In this document: piece by piece, positions 35,376-44,496 of the stretch
How the letters are laid out: each line of letters begins with the position of its first letter
How positions within the stretch are numbered: position 1 is the stretch's first letter
Assembly: GCF_009765995.1 (NCBI RefSeq)
Contig: NZ_LMUI01000011.1
Location: 572,824 to 636,823 of the forward strand
Direction of reading: 5' to 3'
Source of the DNA: Methylocapsa sp. S129
GTDB lineage: Bacteria > Pseudomonadota > Alphaproteobacteria > Rhizobiales > Beijerinckiaceae
Length of the DNA stretch: 64,000 nt
Made by a program: the position numbers and the translations under genes
Notes under the pieces: generated by a model
What the model was told of the DNA's origin: nothing
The model's database searches: none
Seen by the model: the letters and a program-made list of their open reading frames with translations, nothing else

Positions 35376-36734
35376 TCAGGCGGCGGTTGATTCCTCAAGC
35401 GGCAGCAGGTGACCGGTGACGGCCTTGCGGCGGTCCAGATGCTTTCGGGCCGCCGCGATGATCGAGGCGGGATCGACCGCTTCGATGCGCGTCGGCCATT
35501 GGCGAATGTCTTCCATACTGAGCCCCGTCGCCAGAGCCGATCCATACCAACGCGCCAGCATCGCCTGGCTGTCCTGCGCATAGATCGCGTCGGCGACGAG
35601 GCGGGTCTTGGCGCGCTCAAGCGCCCCGGCATCGACGCCATCGGCGATAAAGCGCGCGAGAACGCCGTCGATCGCCTTGTCGAGCGCTTCCATTGTCACG
35701 CCCGGATTGGGCATGGCGTAAAGGAAGAAGCGCGTCTCATCCAGGGCGGTGCCCATGTAATGGGCGCCGGCGACGACGGCGATCGCCTGATCCAGCACCA
35801 GCGCGCGATAAAGCAGGCTCGTTTGCCCGCCGCCGAGCAGATGGGCGAGAACTTCCAACGCCTCAGCCTCGCCCGGCTGGGCGGTGCGGAAGGAAGGCGC
35901 GAGATAGCAGCGCTGCCAGCTCGGCTGCTCGACCTTTTCATCATTCAGCGTCACGAGGCGCCGCGCGACAGGGGTGGGTTCTTGCGGGCGCTGGCGTTGC
36001 GGCGGCGCGCCGCGCGGCTTGATCTTGCCGTAGTTCGCCTCCGCCAGACGGCGCACTTCGTCGGCCTCGACATCGCCGGCGACAATCAGAATGGCGTTCT
36101 CGGGCGTATAGAACCGCTGGTAGTAATCGAGCGCGTCGGTCCTGTTCAGGCCCTCGATTTCATGGCTCCAGCCGATGATCGGGGCGCCATAGGGATGATG
36201 GGTGAACAAAGCGGCCTGCACCGCCTCGTTGAGCTGGGCGCCGGGGTCGGCGTCGCAATGCATGCGGCGCTCCTCCAGGACGACATCGCGCTCGGGCGCG
36301 ACGATTTCATCGGTGAGCACAAGACCGGTCATGCGGTCGGCCTCGAATTCCATCATCACGCCAAGATGCTCCTTGGCGACGCGCTGGAAATAGGCGGTGT
36401 AATCATTGCCGGTGAAGGCGTTTTCCTGGCCGCCGAGTTCGGCGATGGTTTCGGAGAACTGACCCTGCGGGTGAAGCTTCGTGCCTTTGAACATCAAATG
36501 TTCGAGAAAATGCGCGATGCCCGACTTACCCGGCGGATCGTCGGCCGAGCCGTTGCGATACCACACCATATGCGTGACCACAGGCGCGCGGCGGTCGGGG
36601 ATGACGACGACGCTCAGGCCATTGTCGAGACGGAAATCGACGATCGCGGGGCTGCCCGCCATGCGCGCCGATTCAGAGAGTGCAATCGGTGCGTTCGCGG
36701 TGGGGCCTTGGGCGGACGATTGAGACGAAAACAT
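35376..36734 (-). CDS. M16 zinc metallopeptidase, catalytic subunit
   Basis: 452 residues from the ATG at 36734. The zinc site HFLEHLMFKGT (HxxEH) and the downstream Glu in NEAVQAALFTHHPYG region are present, along with the usual GGQENAFTGNDYTAYFQRV segment. It forms a heterodimer with the product encoded at 34004-35290. An earlier in-frame ATG (36806) lacks a clear ribosome site. Bacterial M16B pairs degrade peptides such as cleaved signal or transit peptides; the exact substrate is unknown. Confidence 0.93.
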   Translation of the reverse strand: MFSSQSSAQGPTANAPIALSESARMAGSPAIVDFRLDNGLSVVVIPDRRAPVVTHMVWYRNGSADDPPGKSGIAHFLEHLMFKGTKLHPQGQFSETIAELGGQENAFTGNDYTAYFQRVAKEHLGVMMEFEADRMTGLVLTDEIVAPERDVVLEERRMHCDADPGAQLNEAVQAALFTHHPYGAPIIGWSHEIEGLNRTDALDYYQRFYTPENAILIVAGDVEADEVRRLAEANYGKIKPRGAPPQRQRPQEPTPVARRLVTLNDEKVEQPSWQRCYLAPSFRTAQPGEAEALEVLAHLLGGGQTSLLYRALVLDQAIAVVAGAHYMGTALDETRFFLYAMPNPGVTMEALDKAIDGVLARFIADGVDAGALERAKTRLVADAIYAQDSQAMLARWYGSALATGLSMEDIRQWPTRIEAVDPASIIAAARKHLDRRKAVTGHLLPLEESTAA

Positions 36735-36881
36735 CGGCACCGCATGGGTTTGAGGATAGAGGCGCAGGGATGCCGCACGAGATTCAATCCGACATCTTTT
36801 CGACATATAGGACGTTGGCGCGCTCGTTGCCAGCGAGTCGCCAAATGAGGCGCCTTATTCCGGTATGCGCGCGCCTGCTCC

Positions 36882-38288
36882 TTAGTGGTCCGCGGCGCGC
36901 GCCGCCTCCGCCAACTGGCCTTCCACCGCCGCCTGCGAACCCAGGCCGTTGTAATAGGCGTTGAGGATGACTGCGACGATCGTCGTCAGGATGATGCCCG
37001 AATCAAGAATGGGTTTCAGGCCGACCGGGAAGTTCTTGAAGAACGTCGGCGCGATCAAAGGAATAAGGCCGGCCCCGACGCCGATCGCGACGATGAACAA
37101 ATTGTTGCGGTTGTTGCGGAAGTCGACGCCGCCCAGGATGCGCACGCCGGTCGCCGCGACCATGCCGAACATCACGATGCCGGCGCCGCCGAGCACTTCA
37201 ACCGGCACGGCCGCGACGATGGCGGCGAGTTTGGGCAGGAGACTGAGCAGGATCAGGATGACGCCGCCCGCCACCGCCACGAAGCGCGAGCGAATGCCGG
37301 TCACGCCGACCAGCCCGACATTCTGCGAGAACGACGTATAGGGGAAGGCGTTGAACAGGCCGCCGATGATCGTGCCGACGCCGTCGGCGCGCAGGCCGCG
37401 CGTGATGTCGGCGGCGTCGAGCTTTTTGCCCGTCATGTCGCCCAGCGCCAGGAACATGCCCGTCGATTCGATCATGACGACGATCATCACCACGCACATT
37501 GTCACGATCGGCACGATCTGGAAGTCGGGCCAGCCGAACTGGAACGGCGTGACGAGGCCGAAATAGGCGGCCGAGCCGACCGCGCCAAAGCTCATCTTCC
37601 CCAACAGCGCGGCGACGATCGCGCCCACGACAATGCCGAGCAGGACGGAAATATTGGCGACGAAGCCCTTGCCATATTTCGTGACGGCCAGAATGACGAG
37701 CAGGACAAGCAGCGACATAGCGAATCCGCCCAGCGCGTCGCGGTCAGGATTGTCGATCATGCTCTTGGTCGCGACATCGAAGACTTTCAGCGGCCCCTCG
37801 GCCCAGCCGACGCCGATGCGCATCAGCGAAAGGCCGATCACCAGGATGATCGAGCCGGTCACGACAGGGGGAAACAGCGTGATCAGTCGGCTCATCAGCG
37901 GCGCGACGAGCACCGCGAAGATTCCGGCTGATATGACCGAGCCATAGATGACGGTGAGAACCGAAGCCGGAGCGCCGCCCGCTTCCTTGGCGGCGTTGAT
38001 CAGCGCCAGCATCGGCGCGACCGAGGCGAAGGTGACGCCCATCATCACCGGCAGGCGAATGCCGACGCCAGGAAAGCCGAAAGCCTGCACCAGGGTCGCG
38101 AGACCACAGGCGAGAATATCGGCGCTGATCAGAAACGCCCGCTGGTCGGGCGGCAGGCCGGCGGCGCCGGCCAGAATGAGGGGCACCGCGACGGCGCCGG
38201 CGTACATCACCAGAACATGCTGCAGGCCCAAAGCCGCGAGGCGCGGCGGCGGCAGCATTTCGTCTACGCCCGTAGACACATCGGACAT
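36882..38288 (-). CDS. Nucleobase:cation symporter-2 (uracil/xanthine/urate permease family)
   Basis: 468 residues with about 14 membrane segments. NCS2 landmarks are LGLQHVLVMYAGAVAVP in TM1, MIVVMIESTGMFLALGDMTG in TM8, and NAFPYTSFSQNVGLVGVTGIRSR in TM10. The FSQN/TG pattern is nearer the xanthine/urate (UacT, PbuX) branch than UraA. It imports a purine base with protons. No degradation genes are adjacent. Confidence 0.92.
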   Translation of the reverse strand: MSDVSTGVDEMLPPPRLAALGLQHVLVMYAGAVAVPLILAGAAGLPPDQRAFLISADILACGLATLVQAFGFPGVGIRLPVMMGVTFASVAPMLALINAAKEAGGAPASVLTVIYGSVISAGIFAVLVAPLMSRLITLFPPVVTGSIILVIGLSLMRIGVGWAEGPLKVFDVATKSMIDNPDRDALGGFAMSLLVLLVILAVTKYGKGFVANISVLLGIVVGAIVAALLGKMSFGAVGSAAYFGLVTPFQFGWPDFQIVPIVTMCVVMIVVMIESTGMFLALGDMTGKKLDAADITRGLRADGVGTIIGGLFNAFPYTSFSQNVGLVGVTGIRSRFVAVAGGVILILLSLLPKLAAIVAAVPVEVLGGAGIVMFGMVAATGVRILGGVDFRNNRNNLFIVAIGVGAGLIPLIAPTFFKNFPVGLKPILDSGIILTTIVAVILNAYYNGLGSQAAVEGQLAEAARAADH

Positions 38289-38375
38289 CGCATCCCCCCT
38301 GCCTATTTTGGAGGCATGCTAGTCCCGATGGCGCTGAATGCGCCAGAGGCTTAGTGCAAAATCATTGGGATATCG

Positions 38376-38393
38376 GCGAAGGACGCCCTTCGC
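38376..38393 (-). terminator. Hairpin downstream of rpsT
   Basis: Plus-strand GCGAAGG-ACGC-CCTTCGC, a 7-bp stem with a four-base loop. It starts 11 bases after the rpsT stop on the minus strand. There is no U-run, so termination may need Rho. Confidence 0.45.
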
Positions 38394-38403
38394 GATGCGA
38401 TTT

Positions 38404-38670
38404 TTAGCTCGCGAGAGCCTTCACGCGCTTGGTGAGGCGGGAGATTTTCCGTGCCGCGGTGTTCTTGTGCAGGATGCCCTTTTGGGCGGCGCGCGCGACA
38501 AGCGGCTCGGCTTCGCGCAAAGCGGCGGCGGCGATCTTGGGATCCTTGCCGGCGATGGCTTCTTCCACCTTGCGCACATAAGTGCGCATTTCGCTGCGGC
38601 GCGACTTATTGACGGCGGTGCGGCGGGCGATCTTGCGGACGGCCTTTTTGGCCGACGATGTATTTGCCAT
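38404..38670 (-). CDS. rpsT: 30S ribosomal protein S20
   Basis: 88 residues, rich in Lys, Arg and Ala. It starts [13 protein letters not shown], with the conserved [21 protein letters not shown] helix and the C-terminal [19 protein letters not shown]. It binds 16S rRNA at the bottom of the small subunit. In many alphaproteobacteria dnaA lies close to rpsT; here no dnaA is present on either side. Confidence 0.98.
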   Translation of the reverse strand: MANTSSAKKAVRKIARRTAVNKSRRSEMRTYVRKVEEAIAGKDPKIAAAALREAEPLVARAAQKGILHKNTAARKISRLTKRVKALAS

Positions 38671-38836
38671 AAACGAGAGTCCTTGCGGTGGGCGGCCTCG
38701 CCCAAAAGCTTGCGGACCGGACCTTGCAGCCCAGCCTGTTGGGCGCGCTTATAGACGCCGGTTCTCCGGCGCGTCAACCGCCGAACAGGGGTTTTGCGAA
38801 ATTCATCCTGTGAAAATGGCCAAAAGAGCGCCGAGC

Positions 38837-39727
38837 CTAACCGGCCGGCCGATCGGCGACGGGCACCGCGCTGTCGGGCGCCGCTTTGGCCGGCGCGGGT
38901 TTGACGCCGTGCTTCCTGGCGTCGAGCGTCTGGATGTCGCGCCAGGAATTGGACTGGGCGATCATCTGGCGGATCGAAGCGACATTGGCGGCGGCGGCCT
39001 GCGCCGACCGGTCCTGCCGCTCGACCTGCTCCGCCTCGCCGAATTTGCCTTCGAGCGAGAGAACCAGCGCGAGGTTGTCGCGCACCCGCGCATCGGCGCG
39101 CGGACTTTCGGCGGCCTGCCGCAGCACCTGCTCGGCGAGCGGCAGTTGTTTTGTCAGGGCGTAAGAAAGACCGAGATTGCTCAGGACATTGGGCTCGCCT
39201 GGCGCGATTTTCAGCGCGTCGCGATAAAAATCCTGCGCTTTGGCGTGATCGCCGAGCTGATCGGCGATCGAACCCTGCACCGACATGCTCGACCAGTTCG
39301 GTCGCTCCGGCGTGTAGGAGCGCGACAGCACATCGGCGGCCTGCTCGAATTGGCCGGCGTCGGCGAGCGCCTTGCCGTAGGCGCCCAGCACTTCCATGTC
39401 CTTGGGCGCCTTGACCGCCGCCGCCTGCATTACGGCGGCCGCCTGGGCGTAGCGCGTCAACGCGCGCAGGGCTCTGGCGTAATTCATCGAGGCGATTTTT
39501 TCGCCGGGATTGGCGTCGTAGCGCTTGGCCCAGTCGTCGGCATAAGCGCGCAAATCCGCGTCGGATGTCGGCAGGGCCTGCTGAGAGCCGCTTGAGCCTA
39601 TCGATCCGGTGATGTCGCCTGTGTCGCGGCATCCGCCGAGCGCGCCGATCGCAAGGGCGAAAGCGGCGTTGCGCAGCCAGCGGGCCGCGGGAGCGCCGCC
39701 CGCCGGTGGAGATGAAAATATCGGCAT
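38837..39727 (-). CDS. TadD-like TPR lipoprotein
   Basis: 296 residues. The N-terminal hydrophobic stretch ends in a lipobox-like LGGC (about residue 33), so it is probably a lipoprotein. Several TPR units follow (ALTRYAQAAAVMQAAAVKAP, DHAKAQDFYRDALKIAPGEP, LPLAEQVLRQAAES). It resembles TadD of the Flp/tight-adherence pilus system, but no other tad genes are visible. It may be a stand-alone assembly factor. Confidence 0.85.
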   Translation of the reverse strand: MPIFSSPPAGGAPAARWLRNAAFALAIGALGGCRDTGDITGSIGSSGSQQALPTSDADLRAYADDWAKRYDANPGEKIASMNYARALRALTRYAQAAAVMQAAAVKAPKDMEVLGAYGKALADAGQFEQAADVLSRSYTPERPNWSSMSVQGSIADQLGDHAKAQDFYRDALKIAPGEPNVLSNLGLSYALTKQLPLAEQVLRQAAESPRADARVRDNLALVLSLEGKFGEAEQVERQDRSAQAAAANVASIRQMIAQSNSWRDIQTLDARKHGVKPAPAKAAPDSAVPVADRPAG

Positions 39728-39843
39728 GATATAGGCCTCCCAACGGCGCCGGGCGAAGGCTCATCAATAAAATCTTAACGCTAACGATCGGTTAACGCGC
39801 TGGCGCGCCGCCTGGATAATCCCACGCTCAAGGAGCTGCCCGC

Positions 39844-41226
39844 GTGTCATCGTCTTTCGCCGCGCCGACCCCAGACGCCATCCCGATCACTTTCGTCGCC
39901 AAGGAGACATGGGGCGCGATCCGCGCCGCGCTCGCCGCGCCGGCGGCGGCTTTCGCCCAGAGCGCGGGCTTTGACGCCTCGCCCGGCCAATGCCAGCTCC
40001 TGCCCGATGCGCAAGGGGCGCTTGCCGGCGTGTTGTTCGGTCTGGAGAACGCCGAGGCGTGCGATCGCGATCCGATGCTGCCGGGCAAGCTCGCTACTCT
40101 TCTGCCGGCGGCGACCTATCGCTTCGCCAATGCGCCCCATGATTCGAGCCTTGGCGCGCTCGCGTTTCTGCTCGGCCTCTATCGCTTCACGCGTTATCGG
40201 GCGGCGGCGAAGGCGCAGCCCGCTCTCGTAGCGCCCGAGAATGTCGACGCCGCCAAGATTGCGCGCATCGCGCAGGCGGTCGCCTTCGGCCGCGATCTCG
40301 TCAACACGCCGGCCAATGATCTTGGCCCCGACGCACTTGAGCAGGAGGCCGTGGGTCTGGCGGAGCGTTTTGGCGCGATGGCTGCGGTCACGCGCGGCGA
40401 CGATCTTCTCGCGCACAACCTGCCCCTTATTCACGCGGTCGGCCGCGCCGCCGGGCAGGCGCCGCGTCTTGTCGATTTCGCCTGGGGCCGCAGCGACGCG
40501 CCCAAAGTGACGCTGGTCGGCAAAGGCGTCACTTTCGACACCGGCGGCCTCGACATCAAGCCGGCGAGCGGAATGGAGATCATGAAGAAGGACATGGGCG
40601 GCGCCGCCGCCGCTTTGAGCCTGTCGCGCATGATCATGGAGGCGGGCCTCGACGTGCGCCTGCGCACGCTCGTCCCCATCGTCGAGAATTCGATTTCGGC
40701 CAATGCTTTCCGGCCCGGCGACGTGCTCAAAAGCCGCAAGGGCCTGACGGTCGAGATCGGCAATACCGACGCCGAAGGGCGGCTGATCCTCGCCGACGCG
40801 CTGGCGCTGGCCGATGAAGAATCGCCCGCGCTGCTGTTCGATTTCGCGACGCTGACCGGGGCGGCGCGCGTCGCGCTCGGCCCCGACCTGCCGCCGTTCT
40901 ACACAGACGATGAAGCGCTGGCGGGCGAAATCGCGCGCCACGCGGCCGCGGTCCGCGACCCGCTCTGGCGCCTGCCGCTCTGGCGCCCTTATGACAGGCT
41001 GGTCGCCGGCAAGATCGCCGATCTCACCAATTCGCCTGGCAGCCCCTTCGCCGGCTCGATCACCGCCGCCTTGTTCCTGCAGCGCTTTGTCGCCAACACG
41101 AAGGCCTGGGCGCATTTTGACATCTACGCCTGGAATCCCGCGGCGCGCGCGCATGGGCCGGAGGGCGGAGAGGTGCAGGCGGCGAGGGCGCTGTTTGCGC
41201 TGGTGGGGGAGAGGTTTGGGCTTTGA
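39844..41226 (+). CDS. M17 leucyl aminopeptidase family protein
   Basis: 460 residues, GTG start. The active site is clear: VTLVGKGVTFDTGGLDIKP with metal and catalytic Lys, MKKDMGGAA, and the M17 signature NTDAEGRLILADAL. The N-terminal domain is the usual macro-like fold. It removes N-terminal residues from peptides in the cytosol as a di-metal hexamer. It is divergent from the TadD-like gene and convergent with the LysR gene at 41280. Confidence 0.95.
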   Translation: MSSSFAAPTPDAIPITFVAKETWGAIRAALAAPAAAFAQSAGFDASPGQCQLLPDAQGALAGVLFGLENAEACDRDPMLPGKLATLLPAATYRFANAPHDSSLGALAFLLGLYRFTRYRAAAKAQPALVAPENVDAAKIARIAQAVAFGRDLVNTPANDLGPDALEQEAVGLAERFGAMAAVTRGDDLLAHNLPLIHAVGRAAGQAPRLVDFAWGRSDAPKVTLVGKGVTFDTGGLDIKPASGMEIMKKDMGGAAAALSLSRMIMEAGLDVRLRTLVPIVENSISANAFRPGDVLKSRKGLTVEIGNTDAEGRLILADALALADEESPALLFDFATLTGAARVALGPDLPPFYTDDEALAGEIARHAAAVRDPLWRLPLWRPYDRLVAGKIADLTNSPGSPFAGSITAALFLQRFVANTKAWAHFDIYAWNPAARAHGPEGGEVQAARALFALVGERFGL

Positions 41227-41242
41227 TAGCAGACACGGCGCC

Positions 41243-41265
41243 CCTTCCCCCCTTGCGGGGGAAGG
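41243..41265. terminator. GC-rich hairpin between two convergent genes
   Basis: CCTTCCCCC, a short loop, GGGGGAAGG. It has the same core as the palindromic repeats elsewhere in the window, here placed where it could end both transcripts. Confidence 0.5.
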
Positions 41266-41279
41266 TGGCCGGTTAGCCC

Positions 41280-42161
41280 TCAAATAAACATCGCCCGGTC
41301 CCGCTCGACCGCCGCGACCAGATGATCATGTACCGCGCGGATTCGCCCGAGGCCGCGCGTGTCTTCATGCGTCACGATCCAATAGCCGCGCATGGCGCGG
41401 CGCTCGGGCAGGACGCGCGTCAAATCCGCGAAACGGTGCGCGATATAATCATGCACGACGCCAAGGCCGAGCCCGGCGCGCATCGCTTCGAGTTGCGTCA
41501 CCGCGCTCGTGCATTCGAATGAAGTGGGCGCGCCGTCGAAGAGTTCGCGCACGTAATCGAGGGCGGTGGAAAAGGCGTGCTCCTCGACATAGCCGATCAG
41601 TCGATGCTCCGAGAGATCGGCGACGTCGCGCGGCGCCTTATGCGCTTTCAGATAGTCCGCGCTTGCATAAATGCCGAGCGAATAATCGGTGAGCTTGCGC
41701 GCGACGAAGCGGCCCGCTTCCGGCTTGTCCAGCACCACGACGATGTCGACCTCGCGCCGCGCCAGCGGGATCACCTGCGGCGTCGGCACGAGCTGGATGA
41801 TAATGCCGGGATGGCGCTCGGCGAAGTCGCGCAAGGCGGCGGCGAGATAATAGGTGGAAAAGCCGTCGGGCGCGCCGATGCGCACCACGCCCGTCAGTTC
41901 GACATCCCGATCGCCGATCTCGGCCTGCGCATGCAGGAACGCCGATTCCATCTGTTCGGCAATGGCCAGAAACCGCTCGCCGGCCGAGGTCAGCCGCGCC
42001 CCGGTGGTGCGCCGGTCGAACAATTTGGCGCCAAGCCCGGCCTCCAGCGCGGCGATGCGCCGGCTGACGGTGGCGTGGTCGAGCCGCAGCCGCCGCGCCG
42101 CCGCGACAAATTGGCCGCCCCGGGCGACCGCAAGAAAAACGCGCACATTGTCCCAATCCAT
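41280..42161 (-). CDS. LysR-family transcriptional regulator
   Basis: 293 residues. The N-terminal helix-turn-helix (DWDNVRVFLAVARGGQFVAAARRLRLDHATVSRRIAALE) is of the type found in the group that acts on single-gene targets. The effector domain follows from about residue 90. It is divergent from the binding-protein gene at 42361, with a large palindromic repeat in the gap, so it may control that gene. Confidence 0.93.
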   Translation of the reverse strand: MDWDNVRVFLAVARGGQFVAAARRLRLDHATVSRRIAALEAGLGAKLFDRRTTGARLTSAGERFLAIAEQMESAFLHAQAEIGDRDVELTGVVRIGAPDGFSTYYLAAALRDFAERHPGIIIQLVPTPQVIPLARREVDIVVVLDKPEAGRFVARKLTDYSLGIYASADYLKAHKAPRDVADLSEHRLIGYVEEHAFSTALDYVRELFDGAPTSFECTSAVTQLEAMRAGLGLGVVHDYIAHRFADLTRVLPERRAMRGYWIVTHEDTRGLGRIRAVHDHLVAAVERDRAMFI

Positions 42162-42190
42162 GGCACGGGTTTAGCATAGACAGAGGATTG

Positions 42191-42314
42191 CGCCGCCCCT
42201 CATCCGGCGCTTCGCGCCACCTTCTCCCCGCAAGCGGGGCGAAGGGACGCGCCTTCCCCTTCGCCCCGCTTGCGGGGAGAAGGTGTCGGCGTAGCCGACG
42301 GATGAGGGGCGGCG
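42191..42314. repeat. 124-bp GC-rich palindromic repeat
   Basis: Outer 16-bp arms (42191-42206 and 42299-42314) are perfect complements ending in CATCCG and CGGATG. Inside are two more pairs built on CCTTCTCCCCGC-AAGC-GGGGCGAAGG and its inverse. It resembles the RIME-type intergenic palindromes of Rhizobiales. It lies in the lysR/binding-protein divergent gap. Confidence 0.85.
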
Positions 42315-42360
42315 CGACGCTGGCGGCGCGTTCCGCCACCGCCTGTTTCAGGGAGTTCAT

Positions 42361-43560
42361 ATGTTTGGTCGCTCGGCGTTGTGCCTCCTCTCCGTTCTCG
42401 CTTTCGCCGCGCCTGCGCGCGCCGACGACGCGCCCTTCCTCCTTGGCATCATGAACGATCAGTCCGGCCCCTATGCCGATCTCGCCGGCCCCAGCTCGGT
42501 GCAGGCCATGCGTATGGCGATCGAGGATTTCGGCGGCGCTGTGCTCGGCAAGAAGATCGAGCTGCTCGTCGCCGACCATCAGAACAAGGTCGACATCGGC
42601 ATGGCGATCGCGCGCGAATGGTATGGCGAGAAAAATGTGCGCGTGATTTTCGACATCACCAATTCGGGCGTCGCGCTGGCGTTGCAGGATCTGGCCAAGG
42701 CGCAAAAGAAGCTGGTCATCTTCGATTCCGCCTCTTCCTCCGCCCTCACCGGCGCCTCCTGCTCGCCCAACGGTTTCCAGTGGAACGCCGACAATTGGTC
42801 GAACGGCGTCTCGCTGATGCGCCTGTTGATCCAGGACAAGCGCGACAGTTTCTATTTTATCACCGCCGATTACGCCTTCGGCGCCTCGCTGGAGGCCGAT
42901 GCGCGCGACGCGATCGCCAAGGCGGGCGGGACGACGATCGGCGCCGTGCGCGCGCCGCTCAACTCCGCCGATTTCAGCTCCTATCTCCTGTCGGCGCAGG
43001 CGTCCGGCGCCAAAGTCGTCGTGCTCGCCAATACCGGCGCGGATCTCTCGACTTCACTGAAACAGGCCAATGAATTCGGCCTCACCCCGGGCCAATATAT
43101 CGCGACGCCGATCACCTATCTCAGCGACGTCAACGCGCTCGGCCTGCCCGTCGCCCATGATCTCGTCTTCATGCAATCCTGGTACTGGGACCTCAATGAT
43201 GCGACGCGCGCTTTCGCCAAACGCTTCTTCGAGCGCACCAAGCGCATGCCCAACGACAACCAGGCCGCGCTCTATTCCTCGGTGCTGCATTATCTCGAAG
43301 CGGTGAAGGCGACGGGGAGCGACGATGCGCTTGAAGTCGCGAAAGCAATGAAAGCGGCGCCGATCCACGACGTCTTCACCGACAACGGATTGGTGCGCGC
43401 CGACGGCCGCGTCGTCTACGACCGCTACCTCGTCAAGGTGAAAGCGCCCACGGAATCGAAATATCCCTGGGACTATCTGACGATCGTCGCAAAAATCCCG
43501 GCAGCGGAAGCGTTCCGGGCGATGGGGGCGAGCGGGTGCAAGATGGAGGGCGTGCAGTGA
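42361..43560 (+). CDS. ABC transporter periplasmic binding protein (LivK/branched-chain amino acid type), orphan
   Basis: 399 residues with a signal peptide ending near residue 21 (APARA-DD). The type I binding fold has LLGIMNDQSGPYADLAGPSSVQA, then FDITNSGVALALQDLAK and DYAFGASLEADAR. It binds an amino acid, amide or small acid. No permease or ATPase gene is near, so it must use a transporter encoded elsewhere. The divergent LysR gene is the likely regulator. Confidence 0.9.
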   Translation: MFGRSALCLLSVLAFAAPARADDAPFLLGIMNDQSGPYADLAGPSSVQAMRMAIEDFGGAVLGKKIELLVADHQNKVDIGMAIAREWYGEKNVRVIFDITNSGVALALQDLAKAQKKLVIFDSASSSALTGASCSPNGFQWNADNWSNGVSLMRLLIQDKRDSFYFITADYAFGASLEADARDAIAKAGGTTIGAVRAPLNSADFSSYLLSAQASGAKVVVLANTGADLSTSLKQANEFGLTPGQYIATPITYLSDVNALGLPVAHDLVFMQSWYWDLNDATRAFAKRFFERTKRMPNDNQAALYSSVLHYLEAVKATGSDDALEVAKAMKAAPIHDVFTDNGLVRADGRVVYDRYLVKVKAPTESKYPWDYLTIVAKIPAAEAFRAMGASGCKMEGVQ

Positions 43561-43644
43561 GGGGATTGTTCGGATACGTTTGCTGACTTTACTTCGTCTC
43601 CACCCGAGCGCCAAAATTCTTTGGGAGCGCTTTGGAGGCATGGA

Positions 43645-44106
43645 ATGGCCGAACCTGATTCTGAGATAAGTGAACGACGTTCTGTGCATCGAACGCAATG
43701 GGCCGCTCAATTTGCGGTGGCGAGTGAGCTTTGCAAGCGGGGATATGAGGTAGCCTTTACGATGGGCAATCACCCTTCCGTAGACCTGATGGTCAATAGC
43801 CCAAACAAGACGACGTTTTCGATTGATGTGAAAGGCCTATACAAAAGGAATTTCTGGGTCGTCAAACCTAAGAAGCCTTTGCGTAATCTCTTCTACGTTT
43901 TTGCATTCGTTCCGAATGATGCTCAAAACAAATTTTTTGTGCTCACCCAACAACAGGTCAACGAAGAGATAGAAGCGGGAATTATGAGGGCGCGTGAACG
44001 GGCGATAAAAAAGGGGAGGTCCGGGGACAAGGCCGGTATCTTTCCGTGCGTTAGCTGGACTCACGCGGAAAAATTCGAAGACGCGTGGAAAGACCTCCCA
44101 AAATAG
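43645..44106 (+). CDS. Small PD-(D/E)XK nuclease-like protein
   Basis: 153 residues, with lower GC and more rare codons than its neighbours. A Glu in AVASELCKRGYEV, an Asp in HPSVDLMV, and the DVK of TFSIDVKG (about 67-72) make an E-D-DxK arrangement as in PD-(D/E)XK folds such as DUF4365-like proteins. The ATG has a GGAGG site at ideal distance. No toxin, methylase or phage gene is adjacent. It could be an orphan restriction or repair nuclease or part of a defence cargo. The family assignment rests on the motif pattern only. Confidence 0.7.
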   Translation: MAEPDSEISERRSVHRTQWAAQFAVASELCKRGYEVAFTMGNHPSVDLMVNSPNKTTFSIDVKGLYKRNFWVVKPKKPLRNLFYVFAFVPNDAQNKFFVLTQQQVNEEIEAGIMRARERAIKKGRSGDKAGIFPCVSWTHAEKFEDAWKDLPK

Positions 44107-44496
44107 AAGCGAAGAACATAGCTTGACACGACAGTCGCGCGCGTCCCTTCCCCCCTTGGGGGAAGATGCGCGCGTGACCGAACAAAAGATTGACGAAAGC
44201 GCGTTCGCCGTCGATCCTGTTTGGGCGCGGCGACCAAGCCGCCGCCCGACGGCGACTGAAAAAACGCATCCGGAAGCGTTTTGCGATCTAACCTCTTGAT
44301 ATTCCACGATCGCAGACCGGATGTCGGAAACGGATGTTTTGTTTTCCTCAATGACTTCAATGGGGATGAGACGCGAGACATTTCCAAAATACATTCCATT
44401 GCGCTTCCGAGGGCGGTTTTTGGCTTCATTTGGCTTCCGCACAAGCGCCGCCAACAGACAGGGCTTCGCATCAGTCTGTAATAGGGGAGACTTCAG
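44107..44496. other. 390-bp stretch without a supported gene, with a small palindrome
   Basis: It contains a palindrome at 44136-44174 and an AT-richer stretch continuing the foreign look of the nuclease-like gene. GAAGCGTTTTGCGATC near 44271 resembles the IS630 end but is not paired with a partner. I see no coding sequence I can support. Confidence 0.5.
44136..44174. repeat. Short GC-rich palindromic repeat
   Basis: CGCGCG outer arms enclose CTTCCCCC-CTT-GGGGGAAG. The core is shared with the elements at 41243, 55139 and 56902. Confidence 0.7.

Noticed and set aside
38289-38403. Replication origin near rpsT
   Set aside because: dnaA is not adjacent, and no cluster of DnaA boxes or AT-rich unwinding region is visible in this gap.
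44261-44292. IS630-end-like sequence (AGCGTTTTGC) near the nuclease-like gene
   Set aside because: Only about ten bases match the right end of the element at 4449-5504, with no partner end at a sensible distance and no TA-flanked unit.
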